Below, one piece after another: positions 1-8,459 of a DNA stretch of 64,000 nt. The stretch spans positions 310,001 through 374,000 of the forward strand of contig CAVTZA010000012.1 in the NCBI GenBank assembly GCA_963739085.1, read 5' to 3'. Each line of letters opens with the position of its first letter. The stretch's first letter is position 1. The stretch comes from DATFQE01 sp963739085. Lineage in GTDB: Bacteria; Actinomycetota; Thermoleophilia; Gaiellales; Gaiellaceae. A program made the position numbers and the translations under genes. Under the pieces are notes generated by a model. The model saw only the letters and a list, made by a program, of their open reading frames with translations. It did not search any database and was not told the origin of the DNA.

Positions 1-1029
1 GAAGTCCTCGATCGTGCCGTTGCCGCCGAGTGTCTCGATCCCGCGGCGGCACACCTTGGTCGCGGCGAGTGACGTGACGAACTTGTTCGCGTTCACGAGC
101 ACGCGGTGCCAGGCGACGTCCTCGTCGGTCGCGGTGCCGTCGTCGATCCGCGCGACCAGCTCGGTCAGATGCGCGGTCGAGGCGAGCGCGGCATCGGACT
201 CGGCCCGCATCACGGCGAGGTTCTCGCGCACGAGCGGGAAGCGCTCGATCGGGCCGCCGAAGGCCACGCGCTCGCGCGCGAACGAACGAGCCTCGTCGTA
301 GGCGCGGCGCATCAGCCCCGCCGAGCCGACAGCGTTCAGCCAACGGGACGTGTTGAGGACGCCGACCGCGGTGTGGAAGCCCTCCTCGAGCGGCCCGAGC
401 GCGAACGCCCTGGCGCCCTCGAACTCGATCTCGCCGGTCGCGAGCGCCCGCGTGCCGAGCTTGTCCTTGAGCTTGCGGATCCGGAACCCGCCCTCCGCGG
501 CCGGCACGAGGAAGCAGCCGATGCCGCGGGTTCCGTCGGGTGCGCCGCGCGGCCGCGCCGTGACGAGGAACTGGTCGGCGTCGGCGACCGAGCAGAACCA
601 CTTCTCGCCGTGGAGCCGCCAGGCGTCGCCGTCGGGGACGGCCTCGACGCGGTTCGCGCCGACGTCGGACCCGCCGTGGCGCTCGGTCAGGAACTGGGCG
701 CCGCGCTGCGCACGGTCGTAGTCGGTCTCGAGCAGCGGCGCGAGGAAACGCTCCCGCAGCTCGTCCGAGGCGCGAGTCCGCAGCGCACGCACCAGGCCGG
801 CGGTGCACACGACCGGGCAGGCATGGCCGCCCTCCCCCGACTGGGCCAGCCGGTAGAACAGCGAAGCCTGGTCGCGGGCCGAAGCGCCGACGATCCCCGA
901 CGCCCAGACGACACGGCCCGCCTCATGGTAGGCCGGGTGGAACTCGACCACGCCGTCGACCAGGCGAGGGGGATGGCGCTCGCACTCGGCGACGGCCTCG
1001 TCGAAGTCGGTGGATACGGCCTCGATCAC
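1..1029 (-). CDS. AidB-like acyl-CoA dehydrogenase, C-terminus beyond window
   Basis: Reading leftward from GTG at 1029, 343 codons stay open to the window edge, so the C-terminus is missing. The protein has the acyl-CoA dehydrogenase flavin-site motif in the AidB form (TERHGGSDVG, about residues 115-125), the segment EKWFCSVADADQF, and near the edge a GGNGTIEDF stretch like the GGxGYxE region of AidB proteins. Family knowledge: AidB-like flavoproteins are FAD-binding relatives of acyl-CoA dehydrogenases, some linked to alkylation protection, so a true dehydrogenase role is not certain. Its start lies only 18 bp from the divergent gene at 1048, so the two share a promoter region. Confidence 0.8.
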   Translation of the reverse strand, partial: MIEAVSTDFDEAVAECERHPPRLVDGVVEFHPAYHEAGRVVWASGIVGASARDQASLFYRLAQSGEGGHACPVVCTAGLVRALRTRASDELRERFLAPLLETDYDRAQRGAQFLTERHGGSDVGANRVEAVPDGDAWRLHGEKWFCSVADADQFLVTARPRGAPDGTRGIGCFLVPAAEGGFRIRKLKDKLGTRALATGEIEFEGARAFALGPLEEGFHTAVGVLNTSRWLNAVGSAGLMRRAYDEARSFARERVAFGGPIERFPLVRENLAVMRAESDAALASTAHLTELVARIDDGTATDEDVAWHRVLVNANKFVTSLAATKVCRRGIETLGGNGTIEDF

Positions 1030-1047
1030 GGCTATAGGCTAAGCATC
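1030..1047. promoter_or_regulatory. Compact bidirectional promoter, probable leaderless starts
   Basis: Only 18 bp separate two divergent GTG starts. On the plus strand TAGGCT (1035-1040) lies 7 nt before GTG 1048. On the minus strand TAGCCT (1041-1036) lies 6 nt before GTG 1029. The two -10-like hexamers overlap almost completely and leave no room for a Shine-Dalgarno sequence, which suggests leaderless transcripts in both directions. Confidence 0.55.
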
Positions 1048-2142
1048 GTGGACCTCCGCGACAGCGCCGACGAAGCCGCGTTCCGCGTCGAGGTCCGGGC
1101 CTGGCTCGAGGCGAACCTCCCCGCCGGGGACTCCCGCGAGTGGAGCCGGAAGCTGTACGACGCGGGCTACGCCGGCCTGACCTGGCCGGAGGAGTACGGC
1201 GGCAAAGGCGCGCCGTACAGCCATCAGGCGATCGTGCTGGAGGAGTTCGCGCGCGCCGAGGCGCCGCAGCACATGGGCGTGATCGGCCTCGGAATGGCGG
1301 GGCCGACGATCATGGCGCACGGCACCGAGGAGCAGAAGAAGCGCTACCTGTCGAAGATCCTCTCGGCGGAGGAGATCTGGTGCCAGGGCTTCTCGGAGCC
1401 CGGCGCCGGCTCCGACCTCTCGGCCGTGCGGACGCGCATCGACGTCCACGACGACCACTTCACCATCACCGGCCAGAAGGTCTGGTCGTCCTTCGCGCAC
1501 ATCGCCGACCACTGCATCCTCGTCGGGCGCAGCGACCCCGACTCCGAGCGGCATGCAGGCCTGACCTACGTCATCGTCGACATGAAGGCGCCCGGCGTCG
1601 AGGTGCGGCCGCTGCGCCAGATCACCGGCGAGTCGGAGTTCAACGAGATCTTCCTCAGCGACGTCGAGATCCCGCGGGAGAGCCTCCTCGGCGAGATCGG
1701 CGGCGGCTGGCAGGTGGCGATGACGACCCTCCTGCACGAGCGCGGCACGCTGGGCTTCGCGCTCAGCGGCGTGCTCGAGGCGCAGATTCGGAAGCTCACC
1801 GCGCTCGCGAAGAGCAGGAACGGCCACGACGCGATCGTCCGCGACCGGATCGCGCACGAGTGGATCGTCCAGCAGGCACTGAAGATGACGAACTACCGCT
1901 CGCTGACGGCGCTGATGCAGACGGGCATCCCCGGCCCCGAAGGCTCGGCCGTCAAGCTCGCCTGGTCGGAGGCGAACCAGCGCCTGACGAAGCTCGCGAT
2001 GGAGATCCTCGAGGGCGAGGACGACGGCTACTGGCGCCACCAACAGCTGCGGAGCCGCGGCAACACGATCGAAGCAGGCACCTCCGAGATCCTCCGCAAC
2101 ATCATCGCCGAGCGCGTGCTCGGCCTCCCGAGGTCACGCTGA
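1048..2142 (+). CDS. Acyl-CoA dehydrogenase, large subunit of a probable two-part enzyme
   Basis: This 364-aa protein has the full acyl-CoA dehydrogenase architecture: alpha-helical N-terminus, beta middle domain with FSEPGAGSDL (about 112-121) and GQKVWSSFAH, and a C-terminal helical domain ending IEAGTSEILRN. The position that carries the catalytic Glu in many family members (YEGTSE) reads IEAGTSE, as in the FadE28/ChsE-like subunits of heteromeric enzymes. GTG 1048 is chosen because conserved sequence begins there and a -10 box sits 7 nt upstream. The next gene starts on the last base of this one and encodes a shortened dehydrogenase, so the pair probably forms an alpha2beta2 enzyme. The substrate is unknown; steroid side chains or branched acyl-CoAs are possible. 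Confidence 0.85.
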   Translation: MDLRDSADEAAFRVEVRAWLEANLPAGDSREWSRKLYDAGYAGLTWPEEYGGKGAPYSHQAIVLEEFARAEAPQHMGVIGLGMAGPTIMAHGTEEQKKRYLSKILSAEEIWCQGFSEPGAGSDLSAVRTRIDVHDDHFTITGQKVWSSFAHIADHCILVGRSDPDSERHAGLTYVIVDMKAPGVEVRPLRQITGESEFNEIFLSDVEIPRESLLGEIGGGWQVAMTTLLHERGTLGFALSGVLEAQIRKLTALAKSRNGHDAIVRDRIAHEWIVQQALKMTNYRSLTALMQTGIPGPEGSAVKLAWSEANQRLTKLAMEILEGEDDGYWRHQQLRSRGNTIEAGTSEILRNIIAERVLGLPRSR

Positions 2143-2759
2143 TGCAGTTCGCCTTCACCGACGAGCAGGAGCTCCTCCGCCGCGAGGCCCGCGAGGCGCT
2201 CGGCAACGGCGGCTGGAGCCGCGACGACATCGCCGCCGCCGAGCTCGGCTTCGTCGACCAGGCGGTCCTGTTCGAGGAGGCCGGCCGGGCCGGCCTCGGC
2301 GAGTCGCTGTTCGACGAGTCGCGACCCGAGGAGGAACGCACGGCCGCGCTCGCGCTGGAGGCGGTCGGGATCGCGCAGAAGGCCCTCGACCTCGGCGTCG
2401 AGTACGCGAAAGACCGGGAGCAGTTCGGGCGCAAGATCGGCGTCTACCAGGCGGTCTCGCACGCACTCGCCGACACCTACGTCGAGACCGAGCTGGCGCG
2501 CTCGCTCGCCTACTGGGCCGCCTGGTGCGTGGCAGAGCAGGACGAGCAGATGCCGCTCGCGGTCGCGGCCGCGAAGGCCTACGCGAGCGATGCCGCCGTC
2601 GCCGCGTGCGAGCGCTCGATCCAGGTGCACGGCGGCATCGGCTTCACCTGGGAGCACGTGCTGCACACCTACTACAAGCGCGCGCTCTGGATCCAGGCCT
2701 ACGGCGGCTACCCACGCACGCAGCGGGCGACGGTCGCGGCGTACCTGCTCGACGATTGA
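2142..2759 (+). CDS. Short acyl-CoA dehydrogenase subunit (205 aa)
   Basis: The N-terminus (QFAFTDEQELLRREAREAL) and the C-terminal helical domain (REQFGRKIGVYQAVSH, then IQVHGGIGFTWEH) are recognisable. The product is only 205 aa, against about 370-390 for a full subunit: most of the first domain and the whole beta middle domain are absent, with a direct join near residue 60. The frame is intact and starts at ATG 2142, overlapping the upstream TGA by one base. Known heteromeric acyl-CoA dehydrogenases of actinobacteria keep one degenerate subunit. This looks like an extreme case, supplying helices and perhaps half of a flavin pocket to the product of 1048-2142. Confidence 0.8.
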   Translation: MQFAFTDEQELLRREAREALGNGGWSRDDIAAAELGFVDQAVLFEEAGRAGLGESLFDESRPEEERTAALALEAVGIAQKALDLGVEYAKDREQFGRKIGVYQAVSHALADTYVETELARSLAYWAAWCVAEQDEQMPLAVAAAKAYASDAAVAACERSIQVHGGIGFTWEHVLHTYYKRALWIQAYGGYPRTQRATVAAYLLDD

Positions 2760-3622
2760 GCCGCACGACGTTCCGGACGACGAGTCCAGGAGGTCTCGAC
2801 CTCGACTCTCTGCCCATGCGCCTCTACCAGAAGGCGAAGCGGCTCGGCACGTGGGATCCCTACGAGCTCGACTTCGGCCGCGACCGCGCCGAGTGGGAGC
2901 GGATGGGCCCCGACGAGCAAGGCGCGATCCTCCAGATCACCTCGCTGTTCCAGGCCGGCGAGGAGAGCGTCACGCTCGACCTCCTGCCGCTGATCATGGT
3001 CGTCGCCGAGGAGGGCCGCCTCGAGGAGGAGCTCTTCTTGACGACGTTCCTGTTCGAGGAGGGCAAGCACGTCGAGTTCTTCCGCCGCTTCCTCGACGAG
3101 GTGTGCGGCGCCCACGGCGACCTCCACGGCTTCCACACGCCGAGCTACCGCACGATCTTCTACGAGGAGCTGCCCGCCGCGATGAGCGCCCTGCGCAACG
3201 ACCGTTCGCCCGAGGCGCAGATCCGTGCGGTCGTCACCTACAACATGATCGTCGAGGGCGTGCTCGCCGAGACCGGCTACCAGAGCTACTTCCTCGCGCT
3301 CCAGCGCAACGACCTCATGCCCGGGCTGCGCGAGGGCATCGGCTACGTCAAGCGGGACGAGTCGCGGCACATCGCCTACGGCGTCCACCTGCTCTCGCGG
3401 CTCGTCGCCGACGACGCGCGGTTGTGGGAGCTCGCCGAGGCGCGGATGGCGGAGCTGCTCCCGTATGCGCTGGCGTTCATCGAGGAGACGTTCGAGGGCT
3501 ACGGGCCGGTGTCGCCGTTCGGCGTCCGCATGGACGAGCTCTCCGAGTTCGCCCAGGGCCAGTTCCAGAAACGCCGCGACCGCGTCAGGCGCGGCGCGGC
3601 GCACGAGGAGCTCGCGCTGTGA
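2756..3622 (+). CDS. R2-like ligand-binding oxidase (R2lox)
   Basis: This 288-aa ferritin-like protein matches R2lox, a Mn/Fe oxidase family related to ribonucleotide reductase R2. Metal ligands fall at the canonical positions: Glu69, Glu102, His105, Glu167, Glu202 and His205. The residues of the Tyr-Val ether cross-link, Val72 and Tyr162, are also present. The TTG at 2756 is chosen because it gives this exact numbering and restores the N-terminal GGLDLDSLP motif; it overlaps the upstream stop as TTGA. A downstream ATG at 2816 would lose this conserved segment. It sits between an acyl-CoA dehydrogenase pair and an SDR, so a lipid-like substrate is plausible, in keeping with the fatty-acid ligand seen in crystallised R2lox proteins. 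Its physiological reaction is unknown. Confidence 0.9.
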   Translation: MSRTTFRTTSPGGLDLDSLPMRLYQKAKRLGTWDPYELDFGRDRAEWERMGPDEQGAILQITSLFQAGEESVTLDLLPLIMVVAEEGRLEEELFLTTFLFEEGKHVEFFRRFLDEVCGAHGDLHGFHTPSYRTIFYEELPAAMSALRNDRSPEAQIRAVVTYNMIVEGVLAETGYQSYFLALQRNDLMPGLREGIGYVKRDESRHIAYGVHLLSRLVADDARLWELAEARMAELLPYALAFIEETFEGYGPVSPFGVRMDELSEFAQGQFQKRRDRVRRGAAHEELAL

Positions 3623-4419
3623 GGACGGCGCTCGTCACCGGCGCCTCCTCCGGCATCGGCGCCGCGACCGCGGAGCGGCTCGCGCGCTCGGGCTGGCGTG
3701 TGCTCTCCGGGGTCCGCAAGGCCGGCGACGCGCCCGCCGGGACCGACGAGGTTCTGCTCGACGTCACCGACCCGAAGCAGATCGCCGCGGCCGCAAAGGG
3801 CATCGACCGCCTCGACGGGCTCGTCAACAACGCCGGGATCGCGATCGCGATGCCGCTCGAGCTCGTCCCGCTCGACGAGCTGCGCTACCAGCTCGAGGTG
3901 AACGTCGTCGGCCAGGTCGCCGTCACGCAGGCGCTGCTGCCGGCGCTCCGGGAGGCCCGCGGCCGCGTCGTCTTCGTCGGCTCGATCGCCGGGAGGAGCG
4001 CGCTGCCGTTTCTCGGCTGCTACGCGGCCTCCAAGCACGCGCTCGAGGCGGTGGCCGACTCGCTGCGGGTGGAGCTCGAGCCGTGGGGCGTCGCCGTCTC
4101 GATCGTCGAGCCCGGCACGATCCGCACGCCGATCTGGGCTCGTGGAGCGGCGAAGGCGGACGAGCTCGCGGCCGGCGACGGCCGCGTCGAGGAGCTCTAC
4201 GGCAGGCGGATCGCCGCGATGAGGCGCGTCGCGGCGAAGCGCGGCGCGTCCGGGGCGGATCCGGAGGCGGTCGCGAAGGTGATCGAGGCGACGCTGACCG
4301 GCGACCGGCCGCGCACGCGCAGGCTGGTCGGCCGTGACGCACGCATCCGGGCGACGATCGAGCACCTGCCGGCCCGCGCGCGCGACCGTGTCTACAACCG
4401 GCTGCTCCTGCGGGACTAG
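3619..4419 (+). CDS. SDR-family oxidoreductase
   Basis: This 266-aa short-chain dehydrogenase has the cofactor motif TGASSGIG (7-14), the NNAG motif, the catalytic SIAG...YAASK pair, and PGTIRTPIW. No aspartate follows beta-strand 2 at the usual NAD-selecting position; the sequence there is VRK, which favours NADP(H). The GTG start overlaps the R2lox stop as GTGA, showing tight co-translation. It probably reduces or oxidises a carbonyl or hydroxyl group on a lipid-derived substrate. The C-terminal 40 residues, rich in Arg, are typical of the non-classical bacterial branch of the family. Confidence 0.8.
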   Translation: MRTALVTGASSGIGAATAERLARSGWRVLSGVRKAGDAPAGTDEVLLDVTDPKQIAAAAKGIDRLDGLVNNAGIAIAMPLELVPLDELRYQLEVNVVGQVAVTQALLPALREARGRVVFVGSIAGRSALPFLGCYAASKHALEAVADSLRVELEPWGVAVSIVEPGTIRTPIWARGAAKADELAAGDGRVEELYGRRIAAMRRVAAKRGASGADPEAVAKVIEATLTGDRPRTRRLVGRDARIRATIEHLPARARDRVYNRLLLRD

Positions 4420-4471
4420 CGGCGATCATGCCGATCAGCGACGATTCGAGAGAGCGAGCGAGGAGGGACGA

Positions 4472-6073
4472 ATGCAGGGTCTGATGATGGACGAGTACCA
4501 GCTCACGTTGCCGCCGATCCTGCGGCGCGCGGAGACGTTCTTCGGCGAGAAGGAAGTCGTCACGCGGCTGCCGGACAAGAGCTTCCACCGGTGCACCTAC
4601 GGCGACGTCATGCGCCGGGCGAAGCAGCTCGCGGTGGCGCTGCAGAAGCTGGGGCTCGAGCGCGGGGACCGCGTCGCCACGCTGTGCTGGAACCACTACC
4701 AGCACCTGGAGGCGTACTTCGGCATCCCGTGCGGCGGCTTCGTCCTGCACACGCTCAACCTCCGGCTGCACCCGAGCGACCTCGCCTACGTCGCCGACCA
4801 CGCCGACGACAAGGCGGTCATCGTCGACAAGAGCCTGCTGCCGCTGCTCGAGCAGTTCAAGGACCAGACCAAGATCGAGCACGTGATCGTGGTCGAGGAC
4901 GGCTACGAGGAGCTGCTCGCCACCGCCGACCCCGACGAGTGGGAGGATCCGCAGCTCGACGAGCGCTCCGCGGCCGCGATGTGCTTCACGAGCGGCACGA
5001 CGGGCCGGTGCAAGGGCGTCGTCTACTCGCACCGCTCCACGGTCCTGCACGCGCTCGGCGTGGCGACGACGTCGCCGCTCGGCCTGCGCGTGTCGCACAA
5101 CGACACGCTGCTCCCGGTCGTCCCGATGTTCCACGCGAACGCCTGGGGCTACCCCTACCTCGCCGCCATGCTCGGTACGAAGCTCGTCTTCCCCGGGCCG
5201 TTCCTCGATCCCGAGAGCCTGCTGGAGGACTTCGTGCAGGAGAAGGTCACCTGGACGGCCGGCGTGCCGACCCTCTGGCTCGGGATGCTGCAGCTGCTCG
5301 ACGCGAGCCCGGGCAAGTGGGACCTCTCCCACATGAAGGGCATGCTCGTCGGAGGATCGGCCGTGCCGCGCGCGATGATCGCCGCCTACAAGGAGCGGCA
5401 CGGGCTCAGCGTCGTGCAGGGCTGGGGCATGACCGAGACCTCGCCGGTCGCGTCGGTGACGGACTTCGTCGGCGGCCTCGCCGAGGCCGACCAGGACACC
5501 CAGTTCGACTTCGTCGCGATGGCGGGCGTGCCGTTGCCCTTCGTGGAGATCCGCGTGCGCGCCGGCGACGAGGAGGTCCCCTGGGATGCCGAGTCCATGG
5601 GCGAGCTCGAGGTGCGCGGCCCCTGGGTCGCCGCCGGCTACTACGAGGACGACACGCAGGTCGACCGCTGGACGGACGACGGCTGGTTCAGGACGGGCGA
5701 CATCGTCTCGATGCACCCGAAAGGCTTCATCCAGATCAAGGATCGCTCGAAGGACGTGATCAAGTCGGGCGGTGAGTGGATCTCGTCGGTCGAGGTCGAG
5801 AACGCGCTCATGGCCCATCCGGCCGTCGCCGAGGCGGCCGTGATCGCGATCCCGGACGAGAAGTGGGCCGAGCGCCCGCTCGCGGTGATCGTGCTGAAGG
5901 AGGGCAAGACGGCGACGCCGGAGCAGCTGCGCGAGCACCTTGCGCCGAAGTTCGCCAAGTGGTGGCTGCCCGACCGGTTCGAGTTCGTCGAGGAGATCCC
6001 GAAGACGTCGGTCGGCAAGTTCAAGAAGACGGCGCTGCGGGAGCAGTTCGCACAGGAACGCGTCGAGGCGTAG
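4472..6073 (+). CDS. Fatty acyl-CoA ligase (AMP-forming)
   Basis: This 533-aa ANL-superfamily enzyme activates a carboxylic acid through an acyl-adenylate to its CoA thioester. Motifs are in order: TSGTTGRCKGV (A3, about 170), GMTETSP (A5, about 320), the TGD of RTGDIV, and DRSKDVIKSGGEW (A8), with PKTSVGKFKK containing the catalytic Lys near the C-terminus. It resembles medium/long-chain ligases of the AlkK/FadD type. A strong AGGAGGG at 4461-4467 precedes ATG 4472, so unlike its neighbours it has its own ribosome-binding site. It probably feeds the dehydrogenases of this operon. Confidence 0.85.
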   Translation: MQGLMMDEYQLTLPPILRRAETFFGEKEVVTRLPDKSFHRCTYGDVMRRAKQLAVALQKLGLERGDRVATLCWNHYQHLEAYFGIPCGGFVLHTLNLRLHPSDLAYVADHADDKAVIVDKSLLPLLEQFKDQTKIEHVIVVEDGYEELLATADPDEWEDPQLDERSAAAMCFTSGTTGRCKGVVYSHRSTVLHALGVATTSPLGLRVSHNDTLLPVVPMFHANAWGYPYLAAMLGTKLVFPGPFLDPESLLEDFVQEKVTWTAGVPTLWLGMLQLLDASPGKWDLSHMKGMLVGGSAVPRAMIAAYKERHGLSVVQGWGMTETSPVASVTDFVGGLAEADQDTQFDFVAMAGVPLPFVEIRVRAGDEEVPWDAESMGELEVRGPWVAAGYYEDDTQVDRWTDDGWFRTGDIVSMHPKGFIQIKDRSKDVIKSGGEWISSVEVENALMAHPAVAEAAVIAIPDEKWAERPLAVIVLKEGKTATPEQLREHLAPKFAKWWLPDRFEFVEEIPKTSVGKFKKTALREQFAQERVEA

Positions 6074-6077
6074 CGGC

Positions 6078-6995
6078 GTGCGGGCCGTCCTCCTTCGCGA
6101 GCCGGGCGGCCCGGAGCAGCTCGAGCTCACCGATCTCCCCGATCCCGAGCCGGGCGACGGGCAGGTGCTGCTGCGCGTCCGCGCGGCGGGGATCAACTTC
6201 GCAGACGTGCTCGTCCGGCAGGGGCGGTATCCGCAGGCGCCCTCGCTCCCGACCGTCCTCGGGAACGAGGTCGCCGGGGAAGTCGACGGCCGGCGCGTGA
6301 TGACCGCCTCCGGCGCGGCGGGCGGCTACACAGAGCTGACGACCGCCGACGAGGAGTGGCTGGTGCCGCTGCCCGAGTCGGCGTCGTTCGAGGAGGGCGC
6401 CTCGTTTCTGACCACGTTCCTGACCGCCTACATCCCGCTGACCCGGCTGACGCGCGTCGGCCCGGGCACGACCGTGCTCGTCCACGCCGCCGCGGGCGGC
6501 GTCGGCTCCGCTTCCGTTCAGGTCGCGAAGCAGCTCGGGGCGAACGTCGTCGCCACCGCGAGCACGGAGGAGAAGCGGAAGCTGGCGCTCGAGCTCGGCG
6601 CGGACGAGGCGTACTCCTACGACGACTTCACGGACCGCGTGAAGGCGGACGTGGTGATGGACGCCGTCGGCGGTGACGTCTTCAAGCGGAGCATCGGCGT
6701 CCTGAGCCCGCTCGGCGTGGTCGTCGGGATCGGCTTCGCCGACGGCTGGTGGGACCCGCTCGACACCGCGCTGATGGTCGGCCGCAACCTCGCCCTGCAG
6801 GGCTTCTACCTGGGCCGGCTGATCAAGCTGCGTCCCGACGTGGTGAAGGAGGCGACCGGCGAGCTCGTCGCGCTGTGGGAGCAGGGCGCCGTCAAGCCGC
6901 TGGTCGGCGCGACGTTCCCGCTCGACGAGGCGCCTGCGGCCCACCGGCTGATCGAGGAGCGCAAGAGCGTCGGCAAGGTCGTCCTTGTTCCCTGA
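6078..6995 (+). CDS. NADPH:quinone reductase-like zinc-free medium-chain dehydrogenase
   Basis: This 305-aa MDR-superfamily protein has a GroES-like N-terminal domain (AGINFADVLVRQGRYP) and a Rossmann domain with HAAAGGVGSASVQ (about 140-152). No zinc-ligand cysteines are seen, which places it in the quinone-oxidoreductase group. It starts at GTG 6078, five bases after the ligase stop. It likely reduces a quinone, enone or enoyl thioester with NADPH. The next gene starts inside its last four codons, which indicates translational coupling. Confidence 0.8.
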   Translation: MRAVLLREPGGPEQLELTDLPDPEPGDGQVLLRVRAAGINFADVLVRQGRYPQAPSLPTVLGNEVAGEVDGRRVMTASGAAGGYTELTTADEEWLVPLPESASFEEGASFLTTFLTAYIPLTRLTRVGPGTTVLVHAAAGGVGSASVQVAKQLGANVVATASTEEKRKLALELGADEAYSYDDFTDRVKADVVMDAVGGDVFKRSIGVLSPLGVVVGIGFADGWWDPLDTALMVGRNLALQGFYLGRLIKLRPDVVKEATGELVALWEQGAVKPLVGATFPLDEAPAAHRLIEERKSVGKVVLVP

Positions 6996-7641
6996 GACGG
7001 CGCTCGTGACCGGCGGCGCGTCGGGAATCGGAGCGGCGATCGTGGAGCGGCTCGAGGACGACGGCGCACAGGTGACCGTGCTCGACCTGGCCGACGGCTT
7101 CGACGTGTCCGACGCGGCAGCGTGGGAGTCGGTCGGCGCCGTCGAGCTCGCCTGCCTGAACGCGGGCATCGTGACGGGGCTCGAGGACGTCCGCGAGCTG
7201 TCCGACGACGCGTACCGGCGTATGGTGGCGACCAACGTCGACGGGGTCGTCTTCGGGGTGCGGCGGATGGCGCGGGTGATGGCCGAGGGAAGCGCGATCG
7301 TGGTGACGGCGTCGCTCGCGGGCCTCACGACGATGGCGACCGACCCGATCTACGCCGGGACGAAGCACTTCGTCGTCGGGTTCATGCGGTCGGTCGCACC
7401 GCAGCTGTCCGAGCGCGGGATCCGGATCAATGCGGTCTGCCCGGCGATCGTCGACACGCCGATGCTGGGGGCGATGCGGGACCGGGTGCGGGAGGCGGGC
7501 ATCGACCTGCTCACGGCGGAGGAGATCGCCGACGCCGTCCTGACGGCTGCCCAAGACGGGTCGACGGGCCAGGCCTGGACGTGCCTGCCGGGCCGCGCCC
7601 CCGCGAAGCACGGGTTCCACCGCTTCTTCGAGACTGCATGA
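6985..7641 (+). CDS. SDR-family oxidoreductase
   Basis: This 218-aa short-chain dehydrogenase has TGGASGIG (about 9-16), a LNAG motif in place of NNAG, a catalytic TASLAG...YAGTK set, and PAIVDTPML. TTG 6985 is accepted as start because only it supplies the first beta-strand; it overlaps the upstream gene by 11 bases. The protein is about 30 residues shorter than usual, mainly because the region after beta-strand 2 is compact. Operon position suggests the 3-hydroxyacyl or alcohol oxidation step of the pathway encoded here. Confidence 0.75.
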   Translation: MFPETALVTGGASGIGAAIVERLEDDGAQVTVLDLADGFDVSDAAAWESVGAVELACLNAGIVTGLEDVRELSDDAYRRMVATNVDGVVFGVRRMARVMAEGSAIVVTASLAGLTTMATDPIYAGTKHFVVGFMRSVAPQLSERGIRINAVCPAIVDTPMLGAMRDRVREAGIDLLTAEEIADAVLTAAQDGSTGQAWTCLPGRAPAKHGFHRFFETA

Positions 7642-8051
7642 GCGACGGCCCCTGGGAGGAGCTGCGGCCCGGCGGGCCGCACGTGTGGCGCACGCTCGGT
7701 TATCGACGGACGTCCACCGAGCCCGGCCGGATGGAGATCGAGTGGGAGGCGACCGAGGACTACAGCTTCCCGGACGGCGACGGCTCGATCGTCCACGGCG
7801 GCCTGGTCGGCACGGTGCTCGACACGGCGATGGGCGGCGCGTGCGCGACGGTGCTCGACGACGGCGAGTCGTTCCTGACCGCCGACCTACGGGTCGAGTT
7901 CCTGCGATCGGCACGCCCGGGCCTCCTCCGCGCCGAAGGCCGAGTCGTGCGGAAGACGCGGCGCGTCGCGTTCTGCGCGGCCGATCTCTACGACGCCGAC
8001 GGCACCCACCTCGCGAGCGCCCGCTGCACGCAGGTGCTCAGAGCTCGCTGA
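7638..8051 (+). CDS. PaaI-like hotdog thioesterase
   Basis: This 137-aa protein is a single hotdog domain with IVHGGLVGTVLDTAMG, the PaaI-type motif in which the HGG turn and the downstream Asp form the active site. It likely hydrolyses an acyl-CoA produced by the upstream enzymes. ATG 7638 overlaps the upstream stop as ATGA. It is the last gene of the plus-strand operon and its end overlaps the end of the convergent gene 8038-8349 by 14 bases. Confidence 0.8.
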   Translation: MSDGPWEELRPGGPHVWRTLGYRRTSTEPGRMEIEWEATEDYSFPDGDGSIVHGGLVGTVLDTAMGGACATVLDDGESFLTADLRVEFLRSARPGLLRAEGRVVRKTRRVAFCAADLYDADGTHLASARCTQVLRAR

Positions 8052-8349
8052 GAAACTCGCGCCGGGCGCGCATCTCCCAGGCGTAGAGCCCGATCGCGCT
8101 CGCAACCGCGCCGACGAGCACGGCTCCGAGCAGCCATCCGCCGAGATCGAAGCCGGCGAACGTCATCAGGAGCAGCGGGAAGAAGACGTACAGAACCGAG
8201 AGCATCAAGCCGCAGAGGAGGCAGGCGCCGACCAGAAACGCCGTCCCTTCGCTCGACGGGCTGAGCAGATCCTCGCGGCGGATGTCACGCTCGACCCGGA
8301 TGGGGCGCGTGTTGACCTCGAGCGACAGGCGATCCCAGCCCTTCGCCAC
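8038..8349 (-). CDS. Small two-helix membrane protein, unknown function
   Basis: This 103-aa protein has a charged N-terminus, two clear hydrophobic segments (about 37-60 and 65-86) and a basic C-terminal tail. No known domain was recognised. GTG 8349 lies 6 nt from TACGAT (8361-8356 on the minus strand), the same leaderless pattern seen at other genes here. It converges on the thioesterase gene. Confidence 0.6.
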   Translation of the reverse strand: MAKGWDRLSLEVNTRPIRVERDIRREDLLSPSSEGTAFLVGACLLCGLMLSVLYVFFPLLLMTFAGFDLGGWLLGAVLVGAVASAIGLYAWEMRARREFLSEL

Positions 8350-8379
8350 AACTCAATCGTAAGCCCTGGGCCAACGAGC

Positions 8380-8402
8380 CCAAGTAACACAGTGTTACTT
8401 GG
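8380..8402. promoter_or_regulatory. Palindrome copy 1, core AAGTAACACnGTGTTACTT
   Basis: A perfect 11-bp-arm palindrome around a single central base (8391). It reads CCAAGTAACAC, A, then its complement. The same core recurs at 8761, 34168 and, degenerate, at 34112 and near 22397. Its size and symmetry suit a TetR-type operator. It contains TAA stops on both strands. Confidence 0.7.
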
Positions 8403-8459
8403 AAGAAACGGCGCGGAGTTGTCACGTTCTCGCCGACTGAGCGCGGGAGACTCGTTGCG

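Noticed and set aside
106..1047. N-terminal extension of the acyl-CoA dehydrogenase back to 106
   Set aside because: The upstream part of that frame is antisense to the AidB-like gene and has no dehydrogenase homology; conserved sequence begins at GTG 1048.
3923..6196. Long minus-strand frame of 757 codons
   Set aside because: It is antisense to the SDR and acyl-CoA ligase genes, is rich in Arg, His and Leu runs typical of shadow frames in high-GC DNA, and has no recognisable domain.
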